From NCBI GenBank assembly GCA_025991245.1, contig BQMJ01000048.1:1-64000 (forward strand): a DNA stretch of 64,000 nt. Direction: 5' to 3'. The notes under the pieces were generated by a model. The model did no database searches. It saw only the letters and a program-made list of their open reading frames with translations, and had not been told where the DNA came from. Shown here one piece after another: positions 46,101 to 57,431 of the stretch. This stretch comes from Galdieria partita (Eukaryota > Rhodophyta > Bangiophyceae > Galdieriales > Galdieriaceae). The number at the start of each line of letters is the position of its first letter. Position 1 is the first letter of the stretch. A program made the translations under genes and the position numbers.

Positions 46101-49100
46101 TCTAACATGCTGATTCATTTGTTGGAAATACTTGAATGGCTTTGTGACATCTTTATTGTTACCCAAAACTCTCATCTATTATGGACTACAGTTCAAATGT
46201 TATGTCAATTTATCATGATTTTTGGAAAAAGTTGTCCTATTGACATGATCCGTATGAGAGAATATCTAACATTCGTTTCAGCAATTGCGCTAAAGAATTA
46301 TCGACTCTATGAAAATGCTCGAGTACTGTTGAGTCATAGTTGTGCAAATGAACTCAAATGTAATGGTATGAAAGCTCATTTTCGATATGAAAAGAAAGGT
46401 GATCAATATTATGACTCTATAGGCAATTCAATGGAGCTATATCTTTTACAGTTTGCGTTGGATATCTCATCATATCAAAGATCGAATGTATCTGAAATAC
46501 CCAACTTGAGAGTGAGTACTGTTCTCGTAGAATTTCTATATGCAACTAATAATATATGTAGGACAATTTGTGTCATTCCAAGTCTTCTCAAGCCTTGTAC
46601 AAGTTTTATCTTTCCCAATATCTTTGGAAGAAAGGTGATTTGAAAGGATCCTATGATGAAGCTTTAGAATCTGTGAAGTTATACTTGGGTTTATTGCAAC
46701 ATTCAAGTTGCCAATCTACCAGTTGTGTCACCCTAGAAGACACTAAAGAATTGAAAACTTTGAATTTAGCAGGAACACAGATAAATATGAGATCAACTGC
46801 TTCAAATGTTGGCTTTATGAATGATTTGAGACAGGCAGCGGAATGTCTCTGTTGGTTGGGAGATATATGCAACAAGATTGGCTGTATTTCAGAAGCAGAG
46901 GTCTGCATTTTCATATTTTGAATATTTTACTTGCAAAAGACTCAATTGTTCCTAGTATTATTGGCAATGTTGTTTGGATGTCTTTCAGTGGATTCAATGT
47001 TTTCCGTGTTTCTTTGAAACGACATTTCACTTGATGATGTTGTACAGAAAGTCACTGCAGAACGACAAGTTTAAAAGGTAACTAGTGGATCTTTTTCCTT
47101 ACATGGAATGAATTTTTGCTAAATTGACTTAGAAGCATAGAGTCATTTCAGATGTTGATAGAAGAAGTCCAACAAGCTCATCAAGATTCAATATTACAAG
47201 CCTCCACAGGTTTCTGCCTAAAGAGACTTGGTCTGCTCAACGAAATTATCTATCTTGATCGATCGACAACTTGTTGTCTCAATCAGCTGGAAGAATGCAG
47301 TGAAAATTGTTTCTCTAATGATAACTGTAAATTCCATCCGATGATTGAACGACGTTTCATGCATCCACATGATGAAGCTATTTGTTTCTACAATTATGCC
47401 AAAAAGAAGATTTATGAATTATCACAAAGCCATGGCAGAGCCTTTGGGTGGAAATGTACTAGTCGTTTTCAACAATCTGATCAAACTTTTGATGAACGAG
47501 TATCCTATATCATTCATCTCATCGAACAAGGCAAGATAAGTCTTTGATTGTTTGTTCCCTATTCACTTTACATTTTGTTCAGCTTTACAAACCCTGGCCT
47601 GTGATCCATTGCCCTGGTTACAGAAGCGTCTATTCTTATTAATGGCAAAATGCCTGGATCATTCACAAGGATCTGAATGTCTTTATTTTGTTCAAAAAGC
47701 GTGTGGACTAGAATATTGGTATCAATACCAAGTCTATCAAAGCAATCAAGAAGCAGCAAATGAGTAAGTCATCATTATCGAGAATGTAAATCTTTTTCAA
47801 ACGGACAATAGCTGTGATATTGTGGAATTGAACAAAGCCTTGCAATTGAAATGGCAGATATCTACTCCTACAGCTAGTTCATCTTGTGACAAGACGAAAC
47901 ATTCATTGTCCTATTCATATGCTCCTCTTTTAGAATCCCTTCCGAAAGAATGGACTATAGTTGGATTGACTCCGGATGTGAGTGGCGAAGAAATGTATTT
48001 ATGGCTTAGGCCAGGTAATCAATCAAAGGATACAACTTTTATGGTTTCTTACAACTTGTTAGGAAGTCATCAAATGAAAGAAACCCCAGTATTGACAAAA
48101 TATCCATTCAAGTCGGTAAGAGGTAGTCTGGCCATTCAAGCTCATTCACCAATACTATGATGATCTCTAAATAGTTGGAACATAGCAGAAATACTTTGGA
48201 GGTCTTGAGAAGTAGATTGGAAAGGTTGATTCAAGCGAGTCGTGATCAAGCAAGTGGAAGAATATCAGAAAATCCAACCATGGAAGAAAAGTCTTTATGG
48301 TGGAAAGAAAGGAAAGAACTGGATGAGCAATTCAGGTACTGAATTTGTCTCGGAATATCTATTTATCTTATCTCTAAAATTATTTGGATAGTGAGTACAT
48401 GCAAGAGTTGGAAGATGCATTGTTTGGTGCGTGGAAGATTTTCTTTTTATCTATTCATCATAATACAATGGTTGATCAATCTACGATGGATGCTGCATTG
48501 GATCAGTTACAAGAAATGATAGGAAACGAATCTATTCTGGATAGACAATTGTTTCAAATCCTCTTTAGTCGAAGAATATTTTTAGATAGAAAAGAGGATT
48601 GGCTATATTTGTTGACATATGCTATAGACTATTATCATCGTTCTCCTTCTCAACAATCCAAGCTGTTCAAGAAACTGGAAGAATATGTCAACAAGTGGTG
48701 GATAGCCAAGGATTCTGGCAGAACTCGTTCAAAGTCGTTAGGAACAAAACTCTATGAAAAGTTGAAACCCGAATCTACGATTCTCTTGGTTTTGGATGAT
48801 ACACTTCTTCCTTTACCTATAGAATCCATTCCATTTTTAAGGAAGTGGAAACAAGGTATAACTAGAATAAGTAACTTGGAACTTGCAAGTTGTCTATTTT
48901 CCAGGCAGAAAAAGTCCTTACAGTATGATCAAAGCGAGTTTTGTTATACAGTATCTTCTCAAGACGCCTTTTTCATACTCAATCCAACAGGTGATTTGAA
49001 CAAAACCCAGCAAAGTTTTGAAAATCTATTTCAACAAACTTATCACTGGGAAGGCATAATGGGTCCTTTACAGAATTCTTCGAGATATCAGGCAAAGGAG

Positions 49101-49508
49101 CTGGTTGAAAAGCTTTCTCGTCATCAACTCTTTATTTATTGTGGACACGGAACTGGAGAAAAGTTCTTTCCTGCAAAGCAGATAAGGAAACTTGAACAAG
49201 CTCCAGTAACCCTTTTGATGGGCTGTAGTTCTGGAAAGCCTTCCAACCAAGGTATCTATTCACCAACTGTTCCTTGTTTTAGTTTTCTGTATGCACATGC
49301 TCAAGCAGTTGTTGTGAACTTGTGGGATGTTACCGATAGAGATATTGATCGCTTTACTCAATGTTTATTAGAAGAATGGTTTACCTCAAATGCTTCAACG
49401 GATTTGTCATTGGCTCTTGTACGAGCTCGTGAAAAGTGTTATTTTCGTCATTTGACTGGTTGTGCTCCAGTGGTTTATGGTTTACCTTGGATAAGAGCAA
49501 CACAATAA
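43164..49508 (+). CDS. ESP1: Separase (peptidase family C50)
   Basis: Sixteen exons: 43164-43377, 43433-43622, 43687-44379, 44436-44913, 44972-45071, 45125-45486, 45547-45819, 45875-45984, 46031-46511, 46562-46900, 46956-47077, 47133-47539, 47583-47763, 47812-48115, 48175-48335 and 48392-49508. They total 5532 nt, 1843 aa, in one frame. It is the caspase-fold cysteine protease that cleaves cohesin at anaphase. The catalytic His1724 lies in LFIYCGHGTGEKFF and Cys1750 in LLMGCSSGK, followed by the conserved FLYAHAQAVVVNLWDVTDRDID. The N-terminal about 1400 residues form the divergent alpha-helical region typical of the family. The start at the first in-frame ATG is uncertain because the N-terminus is unconserved. 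A securin gene is not seen here. Confidence 0.95.
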
Positions 49509-49548
49509 TAACTGGACAAAGTTTTACCAAATTGACGACGACACTGTG

Positions 49549-49918
49549 ATGAAAGTATTAGCAAAGGACCCTGTTTATCACCCTATTCACTTATGGAACG
49601 TTCTTCATACTTGTGAGCGCTTTACACTGACTTGTTTATTTCTATACAAGGTAGTGACAAGATTCTCACTCTTTTGTTGCACAGAAGCCATAATAATATT
49701 TGGATTAGCGTCATATTTCACCTCTCTTACCTCGTGCTTGTCGCTTTATTCCCAACTGTAGTGAATATTCCATTCAGTCCATTCAGCAGTTTGGGCTTGA
49801 AAGAGGTCTGATATTAACTGTTTGGAGATTGCTTCGTTGTCAGCCTTTTGGAGGTTATGGTTATGACCCTCCACAATGGCCACCTCCTTCTTGGTTTAGA
49901 AGAGGATATGAAAGATGA
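49549..49918 (+). CDS. YidD-like membrane protein insertion factor
   Basis: Two exons, 49549-49650 and 49709-49918, giving 103 aa. The diagnostic YidD (DUF37) pattern is complete across the splice: YKRHISPLLPRACRFIPN, then CSEYS, then FGLERGL, then RLLRCQPFGGYGYDPP. In bacteria YidD is a small membrane-associated protein that helps YidC insert membrane proteins. In a red alga it probably works beside the plastid Alb3/YidC insertase. The N-terminal extension is only about 30 residues, with little transit-peptide character, so targeting is unclear. It starts 40 bp after the separase stop and ends 4 bp from the stop of the convergent gene. The single intron argues that it is a true nuclear gene and not contamination. 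Confidence 0.88.
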
Positions 49919-49922
49919 GTAG

Positions 49923-50960
49923 TTATTTATTTTTCTTGTGCAACACTATAAAAGAAACGAGTTCAATCCACCCTATGAAAGACACCATAAGAAAGGCAAA
50001 AGTCTGAGGAAGGAAATAATGTTGTAATAATAAATAGATGATTGTAGTACAAAAAGGTAGTGCAGTAGTTAAACTATGATTGGGAGAGCAAGACAAACTT
50101 TCATCAACTTGACTGTTCCATCCTTGACAATGATAAAGTTGTTGTATATTACATAATATTGATTCTTGTTGATTGGATATCATTTGTTTCCACATATGTT
50201 CACCCGTATGATCGACAACAGAATGACTCATGATGAAACAGTTCAAAATGCCAAAACTCGTTGCTAAACCACAAGTAAAAAATAGCCATATCCAATAACC
50301 CATTTTCACCCAAAGCTTAAAACTTTTGTTGGCTAACCACATACCCATGACAAATATCCAAAATAATAGAAAGCTACCCAACACGATGGCAACGATATTG
50401 CTATGCCATAATATGAGAGTATAAAGAGTATTCCATTTCAGTTCTAACAACTTGGAAGATGGAAATGTTACCAAACACCAAATACCTGTAGCCAATAAAG
50501 TTGCACTAGCACACTATATCCAAGTTGAGTCATTCTTGGAAGAAGAATAAAGAGTAATACTTGCCATAAATACAATCAAATAACTCGTATGATAAGTAGA
50601 AAGTAATTTTGGGTTTACGAGTTGATTGCTTGGACAAGAAGGAGGAAGTGGAGGAGAAGAAGAACGAGGAGAAGGAAGAAGAAGAATAGGAGAGTCCATC
50701 CACTGCTGAGACATATTATTTCGTTGCAAAGCAGCGGAAGGATAAACTAATTGTTCCTTACTATTCTTTTCTTCCTCCCATAGTTCACAACTAGTGTTTG
50801 ACTCGAAAGAGGAATCGATATGTTGCTGTAGAGTTAACGGTGCTGGTTGATGAACTCCTACAGTAGACTTTCTATGATATCGTTTGTGATAATAACTTGT
50901 ATTGTGATGAGAAACTTCTGTACAAGACATAGTTTCATCTCTATCGTCGTTATACTTCAT
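49923..50960 (-). CDS. Four-span membrane protein, tetraspanin-like topology
   Basis: Two exons, 50574-50960 and 49923-50513, giving 325 aa. The first about 110 residues are hydrophilic and rich in His, Ser and Pro with a run of PPLPP, so cytosolic and disordered. Four hydrophobic helices follow: LICASATLLATGIWCLV (split by the intron), AIVLGSFLLFWIFVMG, WIWLFFTCGLATSFGIL, and a last one around FAFLMVSFIGWIELVSF. About 70 residues between helices three and four hold several cysteines, including an HCQGW segment. The topology and large loop recall tetraspanins, but the CCG signature is absent, so this is a resemblance and not an assignment. It is convergent with YidD and divergent from SF3B3. 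Confidence 0.7.
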
Positions 50961-51101
50961 GATTCAAAATGAAATATTCTTTTCTCCAACCAAATACGAC
51001 TCATATGTCCTTTTGACAATTGTTCAACACTTGAAAGACTTTGAAATTTGCTTTCACATCTTTGGTTGATGTACAAAGACTAGAAGAATATTCTATCAGT
51101 T

Positions 51102-54100
51102 ATGTTCTTGTACAACCTAACTTTACAAAGACCTTCAGCAATCTATTTCGCTGTACACGGTAGTTTCTCTGCGCCAAGAGCTATCGAGTTGACTCTTGGT
51201 CGTCAAACTTCTTTGGAGCTGGTTAGACCTGATGAGCAAGGTACTGGTAGTCTTCCCTAGTAATGATATTTCAAGTAAAAATATATGATAGGACACTTGA
51301 AGAGTCTATGTTTTCAAGAAATATATGGTATCATACGCTCTCTTAAAGCTTTTCGCTTAACGGGCGCCAAAAGAGACTATCTATTGGTTGGAAGTGACTC
51401 TGGGAAAATTACGGTTCTCTTATACAATCCTTCCACTTATTGCTTTGAAAGAGTGCATATAGAGACTTTTGGCAAGTCAGGATGTAGGAGAATTGTCCCC
51501 GGCGAATATTTAGCTACTGATCCTAAAGGACGTGCTTGTATGATTGGCGCCATCGAAAAGCAAAAGTTTGTATACGTCTTTAATAGAGATGCTTCAGAGA
51601 ATTTGACGATATCTTCTCCTTTGGAAGCTCACAAGTCTTCGTGTATTTGTTATGACATAATTGGTTTGGATGTAGGCTTCGAGAATCCTATTTTCGCTGC
51701 TTTAGAAAGAGCGTATGATCCTCCAGAAAGTCCGAAAAGTTTAGTTTTCTATGAATTGGACTTGGGATTGAATCACGTTGTACGCAAATTGGCTACTCCT
51801 GTGGAAGTCGATGCTTACAAGATTCTTCCTGTTCCTAGTGGTAGGGATGGCCCTGGTGGTGTCATAGTCTGTAGTCTTCAACATATACGATACAAGAGTT
51901 TACAAAGTAACTTGTCTGATTATATTTGTCCTATTCCATTAAGAGAAGGAAATGTTTCCCAAAGAGGTAATCTAGTGGTATCTTATGCTCTTCATCGACA
52001 AAAAGGTTTATTCTTTTATTTGTTGTGTAACGAATTGGGTGATTTATTCAAGTTAGAAATGGATTGTACTATGGCAGAAGAAGTAGAAGACGGAGTTTCC
52101 GACATGATGATGAAAGAAATGAGAATTCGATATTTGGATACTTTACCTTGTCCAGTAAATGATATGTGTATTTTAAGAAATGGGTTTTTATTCGTTGCAT
52201 CGGAGTATGGCAATCATGGATTTTATCAATTTCGAAGTCTTGGAAGGGAACAAGACTTTAGTTGTGTTGGGATACAGGAATCCAATAACCATTCATATCA
52301 CCCTGTTTATTTCTCTATTCATGAAAACTTGGAGAATTTGTTACTGATTGAAGAAATGGAATCTTTGGCTCCTTTAACATGTTGGCAGATTGGAGACTTT
52401 TATAGAGAAGGATCTCCACAAATTATTGTAGGAAGTGGGAGACGTCATCGAGGTTGTTGGAAAACTTTACGTCTTGGCTATCGTTGGACCGAAATGGCAG
52501 TATCCGAACTTCCAGGATATCCTATTGGAGTGTTTACTATACGAGAACAACAACAAGATTTGTATGATTCTTATATCATTGTCTCATTTGTGAATGCATC
52601 TCTAGTACTTGCAGTAGGTGAGACAGTAGAGGAAGTTTCCGATAGTGGCTTTTCTAATTCAGTCTCAACTCTTTTTGTGCAATTATTTTCAAACAATTCA
52701 ATGGTCCAAGTACATTCACAAGGCATTCGACATATCCGACCTGATTTACAAACCGTTCATGAATGGAAACCACCACAAGGATTATCTATTCAAGCGGCAG
52801 ATGGAAATGCTTCTCAATTGGTCATCATTTTGAATAGCAAACAATTGCTATATTTTGAATTGGATGAAACGGGAATGTTGACTGAAATACAAGAAGTCGA
52901 ATTGATACAAGATAGTGAGTCATCTTCTTTCTTACCTTGTGTTTCTATTGCTCCTTTAGTTGCTGGACAGTCCAAAGCTTCATTTGTAGCTGTAAGTGAT
53001 GGTATTTCTTATTATGCTCGTTTGTATTCTTTAAAGAAGGAATCTTGTTTAAAACCCATTTCTTTACAAGCTTTGGATACTGTTGCCCATTCGTTATTAT
53101 TGATTTGGTTAAGTTCACCAGCTTCATCGAAAAGTGAACTTGTTTTATTGATTGGTTCTCATTCTGGTATTTATATAAGGGCTTTGGTGGATCCCATTAC
53201 AGGCGCCTTGAGTGAACAACAAAGTCGTCTAGTGGGTACTCGACCGGTTGGATTACAGCGCATTGATATTCAAGGAAAGCCAGTTGCTTTGGTAGTTTCC
53301 TCACGTTCCTATTTAATATATTTAGATAATCATTTGTTGTTACAAACTTTACCTATTGGTTATGATTGGATATTTGATCATGTGGTAGGCTTTTGTTCTG
53401 AACAATGTCCAGATGGAGTGATTGCTTGTTGCAGCTCTTCCCTGTGTATTTTATCCTTTGAAGAAGACAGAGATTTATTTCAAACCAGTCATTTATTTCA
53501 TAGCGATACACAACCTAGTTTATATACTCCACGAAGATTAGTGGACATGGAAGATATTTCAATCACTTCCATGACAAACGACACGAGGAATAGAATATTA
53601 ACATTGGAAGGCGATCAACAAATTATGACGAATCCTGAAGATATTATGTCTCGTTCTGCTTTATTACGTCAAATAGGATATCCCTTGGGTAGTATTGGAA
53701 GTTGGAGTTGTGCTGTTCAACAAATAACTTTCAAGATACTTTCATCCAAGGAAGATTCAGTGGACTCTTTTGATCGTTGGCAACAGAAATGTGCATTGTA
53801 CAATTCAGAAACCAAAGAATATATAAGTAGTATATGTTGTATTCGTTTTTCGAATGATTCGGAACATTTATATTTGTGTGTGGGTGTTGTGATGGATTAT
53901 GCTTTACAAGTTACCCATCCATCGAAGAAGAGTCCTACCAAAGATAATATGGATATTCATAGAGAGTCGATTGTCTTTCCACGTAGTGAAGTTCGAGTCT
54001 ATCAATGGAATGAAGTTCAACAACAATGGGATTATATTCATACGACTCCAGTTCAAGACACTTATGGAATGGAATGGAATAGAGAATTGGGAGCTTCTCA

Positions 54101-54950
54101 CTTATCTTTTCATTTAGCTTCTCGTTATCGAAATGAAATCATCACCACTATGGCATCTTTTCAAGGTCATCTATTGGTAGCTGTGGGTACTAGTCTTAGA
54201 ATGTATGGCTTGGGAAAGAGACAATTGCTGAAAAAGACTCAACATCCTCGAGCTACTCCCTATAAGATAACTTGCATAGAAACTTGTTATGATCGCATAT
54301 TCTTGAGTGATGTACAAGAAAGCATATTTCTTTATCGTTATTCATCAGCAGATAATCTATTTTTATGTATAGCTGATGATTATTTACCTAAATGGTGTAC
54401 TGCGATGTGTTTATTGGATTATGATACGGTCGCTGTGGGTGATAAATGGGGTAATATTAGTATCTTACGATTGCCACCAGAAGCTGGAACATTCTTAGAA
54501 CAAGATCCAACTGGAGGTTTGTTATCAAAGGAAGCACCTCATCATTTTCAATTGGAAGCTTGTTATTATGTAGGAAGCGTGATTCAGTGCTTATCTAAAG
54601 TGGAATGGACTACAGGAGATGTTCCTTTATTATTTTACGCTACTTTGGATGGAGCTATAGGAGTTATGATTCCTTTACGTTCTACTTTGGATATGGAATT
54701 ATTTCAGGCTTTAGAGTTGCAATTGCGTGAATATCGTTCGCCATTATGTGGAAGACATCATTTGGCTTATCGTTCTTATTTCTTTCCTGTTCGACATGTC
54801 ATCGATGGCGACCTTTGTGAAGAGTTTTACCGACTTGAATTGGAACAACAAGAGAAGATTGTCAAAGAATTAGATCGTTCCATTGTCGATGTTCATAGGA
54901 AATTGGAAGACTATCGTGAGAGAATTCGCTATCCTTATTTACCAGTCTAA
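51102..54950 (+). CDS. SF3B3: Splicing factor 3B subunit 3 (SAP130/Rse1)
   Basis: Two exons, 51102-51240 and 51292-54950, giving 1265 aa. It is a triple beta-propeller protein of the U2 snRNP SF3b complex, acting in branch-point recognition. Exon 1 begins MFLYNLTLQR, the conserved start of the family. Exon 2 continues IYGIIRSLKAFRLTG, then FGKSGCRRIVPGEYLATDPKGRA, and SSPLEAHKS followed by DVGFENPIF. The C-terminal CPSF_A domain includes ISILRLPPEAG and a long final helix. The length is close to the animal protein. The only intron follows the first 46 codons. The last 12 coding bases overlap the end of NAR1 on the other strand. Confidence 0.96.
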
Positions 54951-56387
54951 GTCAACCTTGGAAACCTTGTTCTCTTTGTTATCCTTCATGATATTGGCTT
55001 CCTTTTGTGCATTCCAATAAAGTCGTGGAGGACAAGAAAATAATTCCTCATTGGAGTCGTCCTCATGAAAAGTGATTCCTTGATAAGCTTGACTTGACCA
55101 ACGATTCCTTTTGTTCCATTCTGAAATATTATTCTTCATCGTCACATTTGTTCCCATAACGTCTACTATGGATTGCAAATATTGTCGTTGTTCTTTAGGA
55201 GTCTTTGCTTGATTGGTCAACAATTGTCCACTTCCATTCACACAGCCATGAGGACAGGCCATTGCTTCTAAAAGAACAACATCGGAATCCAGTCCACGTC
55301 TAACCCAACGCTGCAAAGATTGATAACCGTATGCCAAAATCATACCCACTCGTCTCATCTTTCCATCTTGGATGGACTTCCATCGAATATAAACTTGCTG
55401 ATTATCTTCTTGCTCAGGTTTCGTTCTCCATTCTACTTGAGGTTGTTGTCCATTTTGTTCGATGGTTGCTTTCTCCATCCATCTTTCCACTGCCATCCAA
55501 AAATATCCATGGCTTGTACCTTTACATAAATCCTGTTCCAACGATATCCCACTAGGAATAGTGACATCCAATGGAGTTGATGAAACACAATCTATTCCAT
55601 CCTTTTGATTCCAATTCAACCACTCCATCAATTGTTGAGTTGTCCATAAAGCATCCACCAAAATGCCATTGGGATATTCAACCGCTTGTGTTTGTGTCTG
55701 TACTGCCATTTCATAGCAAGACATGACCGCGACATGTTTGATATGGGGATTCCTCTTTTTCCATATATACCCCGCCATCAAAGCTGGACTATACACTTGT
55801 GATAAACAATCCATCCATTCCGGTCGTTTTCTTTTCATAAAAGAAACCCAAGCAGGACAAGCTGAGATAATCAAAGGCAATCTGTTCTCCTTCTCCTTTT
55901 CATTATATCGCTGCAAGAGTTCTTCCCATGTTTCCAATAAACTGAGATATCTGGCTTCCTTTTGGTCAGTTACCCAAGCAACCCCTTTTTGTTTACAAGC
56001 AAACGCTATTTTTTGTGCCACTCGAGTATAATCCAAACCACCGCACTGCACAGCTATGGAAGCGATGGTCTGTGGTTGCAAAGAAAACAAGACTGGTTGT
56101 CCTTGTTCCAACCAACTATTACAAAGTTGTACCACTTGGTGCCTACTTTGTGTCGATAACTGTTCTTCTGCCAAAGTGAGACAACCTGTACATGATAAGC
56201 AATCTTGTAAGGGTATGCGAGCTACTGCTGGAGAAGGGTGCTGAGGGTCGTTGTTGATAAAAGTCGCATAAAGTGGACTAGCAACTGAACCTGAAGGAGA
56301 ATCATTCGATGGAATGAAAGTGTTATTAGGTTTACAATGAATAGGTCGTTCCAAGTCATTCAAGTCGGAAATCACAGCTTTCCACAT
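54939..56387 (-). CDS. NAR1: NAR1/IOP1, cytosolic iron-sulfur assembly factor
   Basis: 482 aa without introns. It is an iron-only-hydrogenase-like protein that links the early and late steps of the cytosolic Fe-S assembly (CIA) pathway. All eight family cysteines are visible. Cys18 with Cys63, 66 and 69 (CLSCTGC) form the N-terminal cluster. Cys177 (SACPAW), Cys224 (MSCYE) and Cys378/382 (MACPHGC) form the second. The start is Met at 56387 because ISDLNDLERPIHC is the conserved N-terminus. That places the first 32 bases inside the end of the upstream gene on the same strand. The extra Asn/Glu-rich C-terminus is not conserved. Stop codons of NAR1 and SF3B3 overlap tail to tail. Confidence 0.94.
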   Translation of the reverse strand: MWKAVISDLNDLERPIHCKPNNTFIPSNDSPSGSVASPLYATFINNDPQHPSPAVARIPLQDCLSCTGCLTLAEEQLSTQSRHQVVQLCNSWLEQGQPVLFSLQPQTIASIAVQCGGLDYTRVAQKIAFACKQKGVAWVTDQKEARYLSLLETWEELLQRYNEKEKENRLPLIISACPAWVSFMKRKRPEWMDCLSQVYSPALMAGYIWKKRNPHIKHVAVMSCYEMAVQTQTQAVEYPNGILVDALWTTQQLMEWLNWNQKDGIDCVSSTPLDVTIPSGISLEQDLCKGTSHGYFWMAVERWMEKATIEQNGQQPQVEWRTKPEQEDNQQVYIRWKSIQDGKMRRVGMILAYGYQSLQRWVRRGLDSDVVLLEAMACPHGCVNGSGQLLTNQAKTPKEQRQYLQSIVDVMGTNVTMKNNISEWNKRNRWSSQAYQGITFHEDDSNEELFSCPPRLYWNAQKEANIMKDNKENKVSKVDLDW

Positions 56388-57380
56388 TGGGCTGTTCCAC
56401 AACCGACAATGCCATCAACCATTCATATCCCACGAGAGACAAACTCGACTTTCTATTCTCCACTTCTTCTCGACTTGTGTGATGATTAGAAACAATCGAC
56501 TTTACGCAACCCATCACCAATACCATATAAGGAAACGATGGAATATTCCATATACGTTGCAACAAATGATCTATCATCGATAACAACATATCCATACATT
56601 CATCTCGTTCTTCCTTTCCATGATGGATGGATAAAGTAGACTTTATCCCATCTTGCAACGCATAACAATAAATGCCTCTTAATGCATCCAAAATATGTAC
56701 AACATAGGATGGATTGGATTCCACAGCATCGCAAGCAACTGACCAAGCCTCCAAACAAGGACCATTCCACCATTCTTTTTGTATATCGAGTGGATAAAAA
56801 TGAAATATTCTTGAAACCAAATGGACAACAATACCAGGAAATATCCCAAACCAATCCCATAACAAGGATAGATGGACGAGTTGTGAAACTTGGCCATCCC
56901 AAAGAGGATAAAAGACAGTAGAAATATTCACACTGGCATCCGAAAGACAGTCTTGAGGACTAGACGCACGATAGAATATGTCATATACTAGTTTATCCAA
57001 CCAACTATATCGACCTCTGGGAGAGTCATAATAGGGTCGACGAAAGCGACAAAAATCAGAAAGAAAACGCTGTAAACTGTGATTGTATAACAAATGACAC
57101 CAAAAACAATCAAAAGGACAACTCATCAATTGTTGACACTGCTTCTGATTCCAATCACAAGCAGTCTCACTGTCCTCTTTTTCAACACTACAAAATACAT
57201 CAGCAAACTCGATGATGTAGGACACGTGCGAACCAACCCTTCATTATCTAAATATGCATTGTCTTGAGGCAAAAAAGGGACAAATATCAAAGTTTCTAAA
57301 AGTAACCATCTTTCTTTACTTTGGCGATACACGAAACGTTCTCTTCCAACTGCATCCCATACGGATATCTTTTCTTCCAT
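56356..57380 (-). CDS. Unknown 324-aa protein
   Basis: Two exons, 57238-57380 and 56356-57187, joined by a 50-nt intron that begins GTTGGT, as in the ferredoxin gene. I recognise no family. It is rich in Trp, Tyr, Phe and Cys. A Cys-rich stretch (CPFDCFWC) at about residues 73-80 is followed by helical segments with HLLYNHSLQRFLSDFCRFR and a cluster of hydrophobic helices. There is no signal peptide, and the hydrophobic helices look amphipathic rather than membrane-spanning. The paired CxxxCxxC could bind metal. It sits 51 bp after the CLASP stop and overlaps the start of NAR1 by 32 bp, so the three genes may share control. Confidence 0.75.
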
Positions 57381-57431
57381 CGATGAGATTCCCCAAAAAG
57401 ACTTCGCTTTATTAGGCAAAGAAAAACGAAT

